Origin: an uncultured Pontibacter sp.
GTDB lineage: Bacteria > Bacteroidota > Bacteroidia > Cytophagales > Hymenobacteraceae
Assembly: GCF_947492645.1 (NCBI RefSeq)
Contig: NZ_CANLMZ010000004.1
Span: forward strand, 1-64,000
Length of the DNA stretch: 64,000 nucleotides
Reading direction: 5' to 3'
Shown here: positions 55,094 to 64,000 of the stretch, in pieces
Position numbering within the stretch: position 1 is the stretch's first letter
Layout: each line of letters starts with the position of its first letter
Position numbers and translations under genes: made by a program
The notes under the pieces: generated by a model
Database searches by the model: none
What the model was told of the DNA's origin: nothing
Seen by the model: only the letters and a program-made list of their open reading frames with translations

Positions 55094-55540
55094 GTGAAAA
55101 CCATAACTAAAACTCAACAACAGAAAAGCAAACGAACAAACAGTAATCAAAATCAAAAGTTAAATCAAGTACAGGCTAAGCGAAAAGAAAGCGCTGCTAA
55201 AGTTGTAGAACTTGAAGATTCGGCAGAGCAGTTCAGGGAGTATGATAGCTACTATAAGCAGCTCTCGGAAGAAGTAGAAACAATAGAGCGCCATGTGCGC
55301 GAGCTGAGGCAAACACCGGGGTTGGAGCACTTAACTGAAACTGAAGCACAGGCACAGGTAGATTTTATGCTGCGCTATAGCGCCTGGATCTTTAACCAGC
55401 ACTCAGAAGAGCAGTTGAGAACAACTATAGCTGATTTAGATGATCCTGATGTAATGGCAGTTGAATCAGCAGATGTAGTGAAAGTACAAAAGCGATTAGC
55501 TAGAGTAACAAAAAAAGTAACAAAGTCCCTTACCCGTTAA
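55094..55540 (+). CDS. small basic/coiled-coil protein next to the recombinase
   Basis: About 148 residues, starting at GTG 55094 or the GTG at 55073; there is no early ATG. The first 35 residues are Gln/Lys/Asn-rich and basic (TKTQQQKSKRTNSNQNQK). A coiled coil follows (about 45-85, EDSAEQFREYDSYYKQL, EEVETIERHVREL), and it ends in a basic VQKRLARVTKKVTKSL. No family recognised. It ends 11 bp before the recombinase start, so the two are translated from one message and may work together. Confidence 0.6.
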   Translation: MKTITKTQQQKSKRTNSNQNQKLNQVQAKRKESAAKVVELEDSAEQFREYDSYYKQLSEEVETIERHVRELRQTPGLEHLTETEAQAQVDFMLRYSAWIFNQHSEEQLRTTIADLDDPDVMAVESADVVKVQKRLARVTKKVTKSLTR

Positions 55541-55551
55541 CCTAAATAAAC

Positions 55552-57339
55552 ATGAAAAAGCAAACCACTGCAGCCGTGCTTGAAGTAGCTAAAGCTGCAC
55601 CTAAATCAAATAAAGTAGCTAAAGCACCCAAGACGACAGCTACAAACTCTTCTTCGAAAGCTAAAACGAAGGTTGCTGCAACTAAGCCTGCGACAGCTAA
55701 AAAGCCAGCAGTACTTCGGGCTACGATGGGGAAAGGAAGTGAGCTGAGCATCTTTGCACGGCCACTGCAGAAAGGCAGCAAGAAAGCTGCGCCGCGGGGT
55801 AAGGTGGCTATCATTTACACGCGTGTATCAACTAAAGAGCAGGCTGTAACCAATCAGAGCCTTTCGACGCAGTTAGAACGCTGTACAGCTTATGCGGAGC
55901 GCCACGGCTACCAGGTTGTTGGCAAATTTGGTGGCACGTATGAAAGCGCTAAATCAGACGAGCGCAAGGAATTTCAGAAAATGCTCGAGTTTGTAAAGAA
56001 AAGCAAGCTGCGGGTGGGTTATATCATTGTCTACTCGCACGACCGCTTTTCCCGTACGGGCTCTTCGGCCATCGGCATCGTCGATGAATTGAACCGCATG
56101 GGCATAGCCGTCGTGGCTGTTACGCAACCCGTAGATACCATGACAGCATCGGGTAAACTGCAGCAGGGCATTCAGTTTCTCTTCTCTCAGTTTGATAATG
56201 ACCTACGCCGGGAAAAGTGCATGACAGGCATGGAAGCGCGCGTGCGGCGTGGGTTGTGGGTAGGGAAAGTGCCGATGGGGTATGATAAAGTGATCGTAGG
56301 AAAAGAAGTAATTCTAAAACCCAACAAGACTGGTAAACTCATCCGTCTGGCTTTTCAACTGAAAGCAGAGCAGGGGCTATCAAATACAGACATCATCAAG
56401 CGCCTGAAAGCACAAGGGTTGGTACTCTACAACCAAACCATCACAAAACTCTTTAAAAACCCCTTCTACTGCGGTTTAATAAGCCATGGCTTACTCGATG
56501 ATGGGGAAGTGGTAGAAGGGCAGCACGAGCCTTTAATCACGCGCCAGCTGTTTTTAAAGGTCAATGGCTTGCAGGCGCAGAACGCGCATGGCTATACGCA
56601 GGTCAAAGAAGACGAAGAATTGCCCCTACGCCATCATATCAAGTGCGGTAGCTGTCGAAAGCCGCTCACGGGCTATGAGATGAAGAAAAAGCAGATCCAT
56701 TACTACAAGTGCAACACCATCGGCTGCAAGCTCAACCGCAATGCTTCAAAGCTGCATAACCTGTACGAAGGCTTTTTATCTGAACTTGAAGTAGACCCAC
56801 GCTATCTGCCTAAGCTGGCTGAAATCATGGAAGAGACTTACTACAAGTTAACAGAAGAAAGCCGTAGCGAAGAAAAGCGGTTGCAGACCCAGCACACGGA
56901 GCTGAAAAAGAGATTGGATGTACTAGAGCGGCGTTATGCGTTTGGTGAAATCGAGAAAGATCTGTTCACAAAGTATAGCTCTGAGCTGAAGACAGAGCTG
57001 CTGGAAATCGAGCAGAATCTGGAAAAGTGCGCGCCAGCGTTATCGAACCCAAAAGAGTTCATCAAAATAGGCCTGGAAAAAGCGGTAACTATCTCAGAAT
57101 CATGGGGTAAAGCTTCTGTGCAATCAAGAAAGCAACTGCAAGCGATGATGTTCCCGGATGGGGTGTATTATGACCGTGAAATGGAAGGTTATCGAACCCA
57201 AAGAGTAAATGGCTTTTTTGCCCTTTCCAGCCAGATACAGCAGTTTTTGGAGCAAAAAGAAAAAGGGAAAAGCGATCAAAATAATCACTTTTCCCTTCCA
57301 GTAGCCCGTAGGGGAATCGAACCCCTGTTACCAGAATGA
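55552..57339 (+). CDS. large serine recombinase with Lys/Ala-rich N-terminal extension
   Basis: A 595-residue site-specific recombinase of the large-serine integrase type. Residues 1-80 form a basic Lys/Ala-rich tail. The resolvase domain begins at about 84 with nucleophile S93 (IIYTRVSTKEQ) and YSHDRFSRTG. A recombinase domain (about 255-360), zinc ribbon (CGSCRKPL then CNTIGCKLN, 365-400) and coiled coil (430-500) follow. Its last codons (VARRGIEPLLPE) are antisense to the tRNA-Glu, so the natural end may be altered by integration. It probably drives excision or integration. Confidence 0.9.
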   Translation: MKKQTTAAVLEVAKAAPKSNKVAKAPKTTATNSSSKAKTKVAATKPATAKKPAVLRATMGKGSELSIFARPLQKGSKKAAPRGKVAIIYTRVSTKEQAVTNQSLSTQLERCTAYAERHGYQVVGKFGGTYESAKSDERKEFQKMLEFVKKSKLRVGYIIVYSHDRFSRTGSSAIGIVDELNRMGIAVVAVTQPVDTMTASGKLQQGIQFLFSQFDNDLRREKCMTGMEARVRRGLWVGKVPMGYDKVIVGKEVILKPNKTGKLIRLAFQLKAEQGLSNTDIIKRLKAQGLVLYNQTITKLFKNPFYCGLISHGLLDDGEVVEGQHEPLITRQLFLKVNGLQAQNAHGYTQVKEDEELPLRHHIKCGSCRKPLTGYEMKKKQIHYYKCNTIGCKLNRNASKLHNLYEGFLSELEVDPRYLPKLAEIMEETYYKLTEESRSEEKRLQTQHTELKKRLDVLERRYAFGEIEKDLFTKYSSELKTELLEIEQNLEKCAPALSNPKEFIKIGLEKAVTISESWGKASVQSRKQLQAMMFPDGVYYDREMEGYRTQRVNGFFALSSQIQQFLEQKEKGKSDQNNHFSLPVARRGIEPLLPE

Positions 57340-57373
57340 AAATCTGGCGTCCTAACCCCTAGACGAACGGGCC
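57302..57373 (-). tRNA. tRNA-Glu (anticodon UUC)
   Basis: On the minus strand a full 72-nt cloverleaf: acceptor GGCCCGT with ACGGGCT, anticodon loop TTTTCAT in CCAGATTTTCATTCTGG (UUC, Glu), T-loop GGTTCGATTCC. No CCA is encoded. The 3' end overlaps the last 38 bases of the recombinase gene. Confidence 0.95.
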
Positions 57374-57392
57374 GTTCTGTCTAATTGTGGTG

Positions 57393-57423
57393 CAAATATA
57401 CGGCTCTTTTAATTCATGCAAAA
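57393..57423 (-). promoter_or_regulatory. promoter of tRNA-Glu
   Basis: Reading the minus strand, TTTTG (57419-57423) and TATATTTG (57393-57400) match the -33 and -7 consensus with an 18-base spacer, about 20 bases before the tRNA. Confidence 0.7.
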
Positions 57424-57486
57424 TTTTAAGGCATATTTTTTTTAACATATTACGTAAGGGGCTAGGAACCAGCGTGGAAAAAATTA

Positions 57487-58544
<1,058 letters not shown>

Positions 58545-58562
58545 GTAACCTTGTTTAAAATT

Positions 58563-58605
58563 AAAGCGAAAGCCTGCTACACTTGTGGCAGGCTTTCGCT
58601 TTTTT
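58563..58605 (+). terminator. terminator of gap
   Basis: AAAGCGAAAGCCTGC pairs with GCAGGCTTTCGCTTT around ten bases, followed by a T-run. Confidence 0.9.
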
Positions 58606-58739
58606 GTTTGTACTAAACTGCAACAGCTTGGTATGAGTATAAAGTGATAAGTATCAACATAAATGTAAACGCAGATCATTATAAACATTAACATATGCTA
58701 ATACTTTTGTAACTTAATACTCCACTTAAACCTAACCCG

Positions 58740-59591
58740 ATGATTAAAAGAATACTAGTGCCAACCGATTTCTCGGAGCAAGCCAGAAGCGCTTTTGAGG
58801 TAGCAATAGCCATTGCACGCAAAACAGGTGCAGGAATTAAACTTTTGCATGCAGTAGAGGTGCCGTATGGTTCAGGATTTAGTGCCACCGGAGACCTTAC
58901 ATTGCAGCCAGATAATATGGAGCAAGTCTTTGTGCTGCAGCTATTAGAAAAAACTAAGGCAGACATGGCAAAACTTGTTAACTCGACAGAACATAGAGGG
59001 GTGGAAGTGGTGCAGCAGGTAGAAGTGAACAGGCCCATCAACCAGATCAGGAGAACGATAAAAGAAGATGGCGTGGACCTGGTGGTGATGGGATCAAAGG
59101 GATCTAGCGGGTTAGACGAGTTTTTAGTGGGCTCTAACACAGAGAAAGTAGTGCGTACAGCTGATTGCCCTGTGTTAACGGTAAAAGGAAGAGATCCGGA
59201 GTTTATCGTAAAAGAAATCGTGCTGGCCTCAGACTTTAAACGCGAGATAAAGCATGCTATGGAACGGTTTAAAACTTTTCAGGCGCTGTTCGGTGCCCGA
59301 ATGCACTTGGTATACATCAATACGCCCGGCGCATTCGAGTCGAGCAGCAACATTAGCCAGAAATTAGAGCACACGGCACAAAAGTATGGCCTTCAGAATT
59401 ATACTATCAATGTTTACAACGATGTGATTGAAGAAGACGGAATCCTGCATTTTGCAGAGGAGATTCGTGCTGACATGATCATGATGGCCACCCATGGAAG
59501 AACAGGACTGGCGCATTTGCTAAGCGGAAGTATAGCCGAAGACCTGGTCAACCACACTAACATTCCTGTACTTACTTTCTGCATGAAATAA
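58740..59591 (+). CDS. tandem-domain universal stress protein
   Basis: A 283-residue cytoplasmic protein with two UspA domains. The first (about 1-143) begins IKRILVPTDFSEQARSAFEVA and ends GSKGSSGLDEFLVGSNTEKVV with the ATP-loop pattern. The second (about 150-283) ends MMATHGRTGLAHLLSGSIAEDLV. Such proteins respond to starvation and stress, and ATP-binding forms act as sensors. A TACTTTTG box at 58702-58709 may be its -7 element. Terminator at 59618. Confidence 0.93.
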   Translation: MIKRILVPTDFSEQARSAFEVAIAIARKTGAGIKLLHAVEVPYGSGFSATGDLTLQPDNMEQVFVLQLLEKTKADMAKLVNSTEHRGVEVVQQVEVNRPINQIRRTIKEDGVDLVVMGSKGSSGLDEFLVGSNTEKVVRTADCPVLTVKGRDPEFIVKEIVLASDFKREIKHAMERFKTFQALFGARMHLVYINTPGAFESSSNISQKLEHTAQKYGLQNYTINVYNDVIEEDGILHFAEEIRADMIMMATHGRTGLAHLLSGSIAEDLVNHTNIPVLTFCMK

Positions 59592-59617
59592 GTATAAACC
59601 ATTGGCAAAAAGCAGGG

Positions 59618-59650
59618 GCCTGGCGCATAGTTTGTGCCGGGCTTTTTTGT
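59618..59650 (+). terminator. terminator after the stress protein
   Basis: GCCTGGC and GCCGGGC pair (one G-T) and are followed by a T-run. Confidence 0.7.
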
Positions 59651-59697
59651 TTGTCCGCTGAATAAAGTAATTTTACGCATTGCCTACAGAAATAACT

Positions 59698-60588
59698 ATG
59701 CCTGCACCTGCGCACATTCGGTTTATAATCAATCCAACATCCGGTACAAAGAGTCGTGTAAATGTTTCGGAGCGTATAGAGCAACTACTGGACCGCAGTA
59801 AGTATAAACCTGAGATTCTGTTTACAGAATACGCCGGGCATGCCCCCCTGCTAGCTAAAGAAGCCGCAGACAAAGGCTGCGAGATAGTGGTGGCCGTGGG
59901 CGGTGACGGTACTGTAAACGAGGTGGCACGTGGGCTTTTACATGCTGAGACCGCTTTGGGTATACTTCCGAAAGGATCTGGCAACGGCCTGGCCCGCCAC
60001 CTTAAAATACCCATGGGCTTAGACAAAGCCATACTTACACTTAACCAGGGCCATATAACTACCATAGACAGCGCTAACATTAACGGGCATCCTTTTTTTA
60101 CTGCAGCAGGGATCGGCTTTGATGCCTACATCAGTTCTGTTTTTGCGGGGAATAAAAAACGAGGCTTAAAAACATATGTGGAGCTGGTAATGAGAGAGGT
60201 GCTTAATTACAAACACATGCCAGTTAAGGCAAGTATAAATAACAAGGATTTTGACACCGACTGCTATGTAATGGCCTTTGCCAATGCTGCCCAGTATGGG
60301 AACAATGCCTACATCGCGCCTCTTGCCGATATACAGGATGGTTTTTTGGACGTATGCCTAGTGCGTAGCCTGGACCTGATAAAAGCCCTGAACCTAAGCT
60401 ACTGCATGCTTACAAAGCAACTGGCGAACTCAGACAGCGCTGAATATTTTAAAACAACACACGTAAAAGTTAACACCGAAAGGCCTATCATGTATCATGC
60501 TGATGGGGAGTATATAGGAGAGGACACGGCATTTGAGGTGCACATGAACCCACAGTCTCTAAAGGTGCTTGTGCCGCAGAAAATGTAG
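59698..60588 (+). CDS. diacylglycerol/lipid kinase (DagK/YegS family)
   Basis: A 296-residue lipid kinase that phosphorylates diacylglycerol or a related lipid with ATP. The nucleotide loop VAVGGDGTVNEVARGLL and PKGSGNGLARHL are both intact, and the C-terminal beta domain ends with HADGEYIGEDTAFEV. Start at ATG 59698 (MPAPAHIRFIINPTSG); a TTG 18 bases earlier is less likely. Part of phospholipid turnover at the inner membrane. Confidence 0.93.
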   Translation: MPAPAHIRFIINPTSGTKSRVNVSERIEQLLDRSKYKPEILFTEYAGHAPLLAKEAADKGCEIVVAVGGDGTVNEVARGLLHAETALGILPKGSGNGLARHLKIPMGLDKAILTLNQGHITTIDSANINGHPFFTAAGIGFDAYISSVFAGNKKRGLKTYVELVMREVLNYKHMPVKASINNKDFDTDCYVMAFANAAQYGNNAYIAPLADIQDGFLDVCLVRSLDLIKALNLSYCMLTKQLANSDSAEYFKTTHVKVNTERPIMYHADGEYIGEDTAFEVHMNPQSLKVLVPQKM

Positions 60589-60708
60589 ATACTAAGTTGG
60601 TGGATGATTTTATAGTTAAACTCAGCAGGTATTTTAAATTCATCCGTTTATGAAGCTACCCATGTTTGGTTTACATTCCTTTTGCTACTGTTTGATAATT
60701 AAAATAAA

Positions 60709-61056
60709 ATGAAAGACAAAAATAAGAAAGGCCGCCAGGGGGTGGTATACTCTACCAGCTCTGATTTTAATTATGCTTATGAAAGCGAGCAGGAGCAAGA
60801 AACGCTACCGCCACAGCAGCAGAACTTAAAAGTGATGCTCGACAAGAAGTCGAGGGGAGGTAAGCAGGTAACATTAGTTGAGGGATTTGTAGGTACAGAT
60901 GATGATCTGAAAGAACTGGGCAAGACCCTTAAAAACAAATGTGGCGTAGGTGGCTCGGCTAAAGACGGTGAAATACTGATTCAGGGCGATTTCCGGGATA
61001 AAGTGCTGCAAATTTTACAGGCTGCAGGCTACAAGGCCAAACGTGTTGGAGGATGA
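60709..61056 (+). CDS. SUI1/eIF1-like translation factor (YciH)
   Basis: A 115-residue protein with a variable, acidic and Gln-rich N-terminus and a C-terminal SUI1 domain: [26 protein letters not shown], then [16 protein letters not shown] and [14 protein letters not shown]. It resembles eIF1 and bacterial YciH, which affects start-codon choice. This matters here because the genes mostly lack Shine-Dalgarno sites, though no direct link is shown. Confidence 0.9.
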   Translation: MKDKNKKGRQGVVYSTSSDFNYAYESEQEQETLPPQQQNLKVMLDKKSRGGKQVTLVEGFVGTDDDLKELGKTLKNKCGVGGSAKDGEILIQGDFRDKVLQILQAAGYKAKRVGG

Positions 61057-61163
61057 TCGTATATCAGGAGTTGGAGAGGCAATAGGTTTATACTTGGTTT
61101 TGCTTAACAAGAGCATCCAACGTATAAAAACATGAAGTACCGCCTCCCTAACCCCTGAACTGT

Positions 61164-61901
61164 TTAGAGGCCTAATTCTTTAACTTTCTCCAGGTCTTCC
61201 GGAGTATCGATGCCTATGGTTTCGAATGCTGTTATGGCGGTGGCAATTTTAAAGCCATGCTCCAGCCAGCGTAGCTGCTCCAACGATTCGGCCAGTTCTA
61301 AGCCAGATGGCGGTAGCTGCGTTATCTGCTCCAGTATATCTGTCCGGTAGCCGTAAATGCCAATATGTTTGTAGTACGTGTGCTGTTTGTGCCAAATGTC
61401 GTTGGGTACGTTGCGGCAATAGGGGATAGGCTGCCGGCTAAAGTATAAAGCTTCTCCAGCTTTGTTTATCACCACCTTCGGGGAGTTAACATTGAACAGT
61501 TCCTCCGGGGTATTTATCTCTTTTATGAGCGTTGCCAGTTGTGTGTGGGTGCTCTGGAAACAGCCTGCTACCAGGTTAATCTGCTCGGGCTTTATAAAAG
61601 GTTCATCGCCCTGTATATTGATAATGTAGTCGAATGGCTGGTTATACTGCTGATAAGCCTCAAAGCAACGGTCGGTACCGCTTTGGTGATGCTCGGCGGT
61701 CATGACTGCTTTTCCTCCGAAGTCCTGCACATGGTCAAAAATACGTTGGTCGTCAGTTGCTACCAATACAGCTGTTAAGTTTGCGCTTTTGGCCTGCTCG
61801 TATACCCGCTGTATCATGCTTTTTCCATTAATGTCGGTTAAAGGCTTGCCAGGGAAACGGGTGCTGGCGTAGCGGGCAGGTATAATTCCGAGTACTTCCA
61901 T
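61164..61901 (-). CDS. kdsB: 3-deoxy-manno-octulosonate cytidylyltransferase
   Basis: The 245-residue CMP-Kdo synthase activates Kdo with CTP for lipopolysaccharide inner core. It starts MEVLGIIPARYASTRFPGKPL, the nucleotide-binding signature, with DINGKSMIQRVYEQA after it, and contains NIQGDEPFIKPEQI and FKIATAITAFETIGIDTPEDLE near the end. The ATG at 61901 fits the family; an earlier one adds ten residues. Presence confirms a Gram-negative outer membrane. Confidence 0.96.
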   Translation of the reverse strand: MEVLGIIPARYASTRFPGKPLTDINGKSMIQRVYEQAKSANLTAVLVATDDQRIFDHVQDFGGKAVMTAEHHQSGTDRCFEAYQQYNQPFDYIINIQGDEPFIKPEQINLVAGCFQSTHTQLATLIKEINTPEELFNVNSPKVVINKAGEALYFSRQPIPYCRNVPNDIWHKQHTYYKHIGIYGYRTDILEQITQLPPSGLELAESLEQLRWLEHGFKIATAITAFETIGIDTPEDLEKVKELGL

Positions 61902-61952
61902 AGATTTCTGATTTCTTTTTATACTTGCCAAATGTACGCAAGGTCAGGCGTT

Positions 61953-62660
61953 TTAACAGCGGGCGGTTTTCTTTTTCTTGCCTGCTCTGCCCATCGTCTC
62001 CATTTGCTCGATGTAAGGTAAAGCAACAGGTACCTTACAGGATGTCTGGCCCATGTATACATCTACTTTACCTATAGCTTTTGCCACGGCTTTTGCTTTA
62101 TCTGTTAAAGAAGGCACAAAACCGCCCATTGCAATTACAAACCCATTCATCGTGTAGCGCACCCGGTTGGGGCTGTTGTGTATGTTTTGCTGCACAAAGT
62201 CAAGTTGCTGGTTCAGGTAATCCAGGTCCAGTTCGCTATCAGGTTTTATGCTGGCAAGGTTTGATAAAGTGGCCCACCCCGTTGTGGCAATTGTTTCGAT
62301 GTCGGATTGGATCCATTCTTTGGCGAGCTCAAACCCATACTTGCTTTCTGCCGCAACACTAGCTACAGTATGTTCACTAATCATGTACCAGTAAGCTTGT
62401 TCGGCCCAGCGCTGCAGGTCTGCTTTAGAAACAACATTTTCATCAGCGATAAGCCCAGCCAAGTACATAGCATCTGAGTTGCCGGTATCATATAACTCCA
62501 TTGCCAAGGTATGGTTCTTTTTAATTTTCTTCTGGATAACTTTCAGGTCGCCAACCTTAACTCCAAAAAAGGGTTCTTTGGCGCCGTGTTTAAGAAAGGT
62601 GTTTTTGATGGTTTCGCTGCCCAGACTGGCAAGCTGCTGCATTATTTCTGGTGTCGTCAT
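61953..62660 (-). CDS. AlkD-like DNA-alkylation repair protein (HEAT-repeat)
   Basis: A 235-residue all-helical protein of the DNA_alkylation family, related to AlkD glycosylases that remove bulky or charged alkylated bases without base flipping. Typical phrases are FFGVKVGDLKVIQKKIKKNH, LAGLIADENVV and MISEHTVASVAAESKYGFELAKEW. The ATG at 62660 matches the family start. It is next to kdsB with a 51-bp gap, so they may share a transcript. Catalytic activity is inferred from the family. Confidence 0.88.
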   Translation of the reverse strand: MTTPEIMQQLASLGSETIKNTFLKHGAKEPFFGVKVGDLKVIQKKIKKNHTLAMELYDTGNSDAMYLAGLIADENVVSKADLQRWAEQAYWYMISEHTVASVAAESKYGFELAKEWIQSDIETIATTGWATLSNLASIKPDSELDLDYLNQQLDFVQQNIHNSPNRVRYTMNGFVIAMGGFVPSLTDKAKAVAKAIGKVDVYMGQTSCKVPVALPYIEQMETMGRAGKKKKTARC

Positions 62661-62741
62661 GAGTATGCCTCTGCAAGCCAATATATGGTGTGATATACGT
62701 TGGCGTTTTTACTTATTTGAATAAACAGTAGTTTTTTTGCC

Positions 62742-63083
62742 TTAGATGGCAGTAACAGAAATTACCCGAAGGGCATCCATCACGCGAGGCTGGGGAAGCA
62801 TGCCGCAACGGCGATCAATCTGGTTTTCTAGCGGGAGGTAAGTGAGTCTTACTTCTGAGGTTTCGTTTTCTTTAAAAGTCCCAGGTATGGCATCTTCGTT
62901 TTCTGGGAGATATTTTTTCCCGTCTATCTCTATCTCAAAACCGCAGCCATCTGCCGCAATTTCGCCAGTCCAGAGTAAAGTGGCTTGTGTGGTGATGCCC
63001 TCTTTTTCAGATTCGTTTGCGTTTTGGCAGGCTGTCATGGTTATGGCTGCAAGTATAGTTACAAGTATAGGTGCTAGTTTCAT
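62742..63083 (-). CDS. small lipoprotein of unknown function
   Basis: A 113-residue lipoprotein with signal LAAITMTACQN. The mature part is a small beta-rich domain with cysteines in DGCGFEIEI and DRRCGMLP that may form a disulphide. Similar short lipoproteins occur in Cytophagales, but the function is unknown. It is separated by 81 bp from the repair gene downstream. Confidence 0.72.
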   Translation of the reverse strand: MKLAPILVTILAAITMTACQNANESEKEGITTQATLLWTGEIAADGCGFEIEIDGKKYLPENEDAIPGTFKENETSEVRLTYLPLENQIDRRCGMLPQPRVMDALRVISVTAI

Positions 63084-63190
63084 ATTGGCTTTTTAGTTGG
63101 GCATTTTAAGTGGAGTGAATTTAAATTTCAGAGTATAAAGCGCAGCGGTAAACTGGGCAGGCCACACGTAAATCGGATGTACAGCGATAC

Positions 63191-64000
63191 TTAAACAGCC
63201 ACCTTTTTAACCCGCAGCGAGAAAGTGCTCTGGTCTATTACCTGCACGGCATCGCCCTTCTGGATAAAGCCATCGCGGGCCTGGGCATCATACATTACGT
63301 CATCTATCACTACACGTCCGGTTGGGTTCATGGGGGTATGGGCAATACCTGTTTTACCAATCAGGTGCTCGGCTGTGTTAGCTGACCGGTAACCCTCGTT
63401 GCTGTGAAATGAATTGGTAAGCACCAGTCGCTGCATGGCGCTGCTGCCCACCAGCCTGTTCCAGCTCAAGGCAATAAATGCAGCGGCTCCCACCATGCCA
63501 ATAACAACGGATATCAGGCTCTTCATCAGTTGGTCGGAGGGTACAAATGTAAAGTCAAACGTCTGGTTGTTTACCATGATCAGCACCAGCGATACCAGTA
63601 CAAGCGCAATGCCGCTAATGCCAGCCACCCCAAAGCCGGGTATCACGAAAACTTCCAGCAGGATAAGTATAAACCCTGCCATTAACAGCAGTATTTCCCA
63701 GTTTTCGGCCAGCCCGTTCAGGTAGTAGGGCACTAAGTAAAAGGTACCGGCCACAATGGCTGCCAGCAAAGGAAAACCAACCCCCGGAGTTTGCAGCTCA
63801 AAGTATAAGCCGCCAATAATCACAAGCAATAATATGCCGCTTATAAAGGGGTTCAGGAAAAAGGAAATAATCTTGTTTGTAGTGCTTAATTGGTAGGTTA
63901 TTACTTCTGCGTCAGATAGGTTGAGCATTGCCAGCACCTCTGCTGTAGAGTTTGCTGTGCCCTCGCAAAAGCCATACTTTATCGCTTCTGAAGTGGTTAG
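63191..64000 (-). CDS. NfeD-family membrane protein (protease-NfeD fusion), 5' end outside the window
   Basis: The frame is open to the window edge, so the protein starts beyond base 64000; the visible GTG at 63937 is internal. The visible N-terminus (LTTSEAIKYGFCEGTA) matches the end of the ClpP-like serine-protease domain of long NfeD proteins. Four or five membrane helices follow (FISGILLLVIIGGLYFEL, ILLLMAGFILILLEVFVIPGFG), then the soluble OB-fold domain (GKTGIAHTPMNPTGRVVIDDVMYDA). These proteins partner stomatin-like flotillins in membrane organisation or proteolysis. Confidence 0.9.
   Translation of the reverse strand, partial: LTTSEAIKYGFCEGTANSTAEVLAMLNLSDAEVITYQLSTTNKIISFFLNPFISGILLLVIIGGLYFELQTPGVGFPLLAAIVAGTFYLVPYYLNGLAENWEILLLMAGFILILLEVFVIPGFGVAGISGIALVLVSLVLIMVNNQTFDFTFVPSDQLMKSLISVVIGMVGAAAFIALSWNRLVGSSAMQRLVLTNSFHSNEGYRSANTAEHLIGKTGIAHTPMNPTGRVVIDDVMYDAQARDGFIQKGDAVQVIDQSTFSLRVKKVAV

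Overview
The window looks like the chromosome of a Bacteroidota member, most likely a Cytophagales/Hymenobacteraceae relative such as Pontibacter (genus is inference). Signs are TAnnTTTG -7 boxes with TTG-type -33 boxes, A-rich start contexts (AAAACTATG) instead of strong Shine-Dalgarno sites, a TonB receptor paired with a DUF4249 lipoprotein, LytS/LytTR two-component pairs, many AraC regulators, and DUF4260, DUF5694 and cyclophilin-like proteins.

0-8 kb: small accessory genes (SMR/Gdx exporter, LysR regulator, two GNAT acetyltransferases, Crp/Fnr regulator) lead to an orphan class I ribonucleotide reductase small subunit (nrdB) with no nrdA in view. A complete IS1182-family insertion sequence with perfect terminal repeats follows. 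7.5-15.4 kb: two AraC regulators bracket a set of a hexapeptide acetyltransferase, an alpha/beta hydrolase, a cupin lipoprotein and a cyclophilin-like lipoprotein; downstream come a metallo-beta-lactamase-fold hydrolase, a Rossmann protein and a zinc alcohol dehydrogenase. This looks like a detoxification or stress regulon (inference). 15.9-28 kb: exported hydrolases, two LytS/LytTR pairs, an AraC regulator with membrane helices and an acyltransferase. 28-31.3 kb: TonB receptor plus DUF4249 lipoprotein.

32-52.5 kb holds metal-homeostasis genes (CopB-type ATPase, AraC regulator with an HMA-like N-terminus, porin/DoxX/CDF run, multicopper oxidase), an MmeI-like fused restriction-methylation protein whose specificity region has a foreign base composition, and an isolated AT-rich SIR2-like gene that may act in phage defence. 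The same stretch carries gene remnants (aspartate racemase tail, HMA stub), a duplicated 62-bp leader and many CTATAG palindromes.

52.5-57.4 kb is the least ordinary part. About 1.5 kb without genes contains ten copies of TTCCGCA/TGCGGAA. It is followed by a MerR-like regulator with a palindrome over its start, a GC-rich leader, a small coiled-coil protein and a large serine recombinase with a Lys/Ala-rich tail. The recombinase gene ends inside an antisense tRNA-Glu. This looks like a compact site-specific recombination module at a tRNA gene, and it is my main candidate for something undescribed.

57.5-64 kb returns to housekeeping genes: gap, a tandem universal stress protein, a diacylglycerol-kinase-like lipid kinase, an eIF1/SUI1 protein, kdsB, an AlkD-like repair protein, a lipoprotein and an NfeD-family membrane protein cut by the window end.
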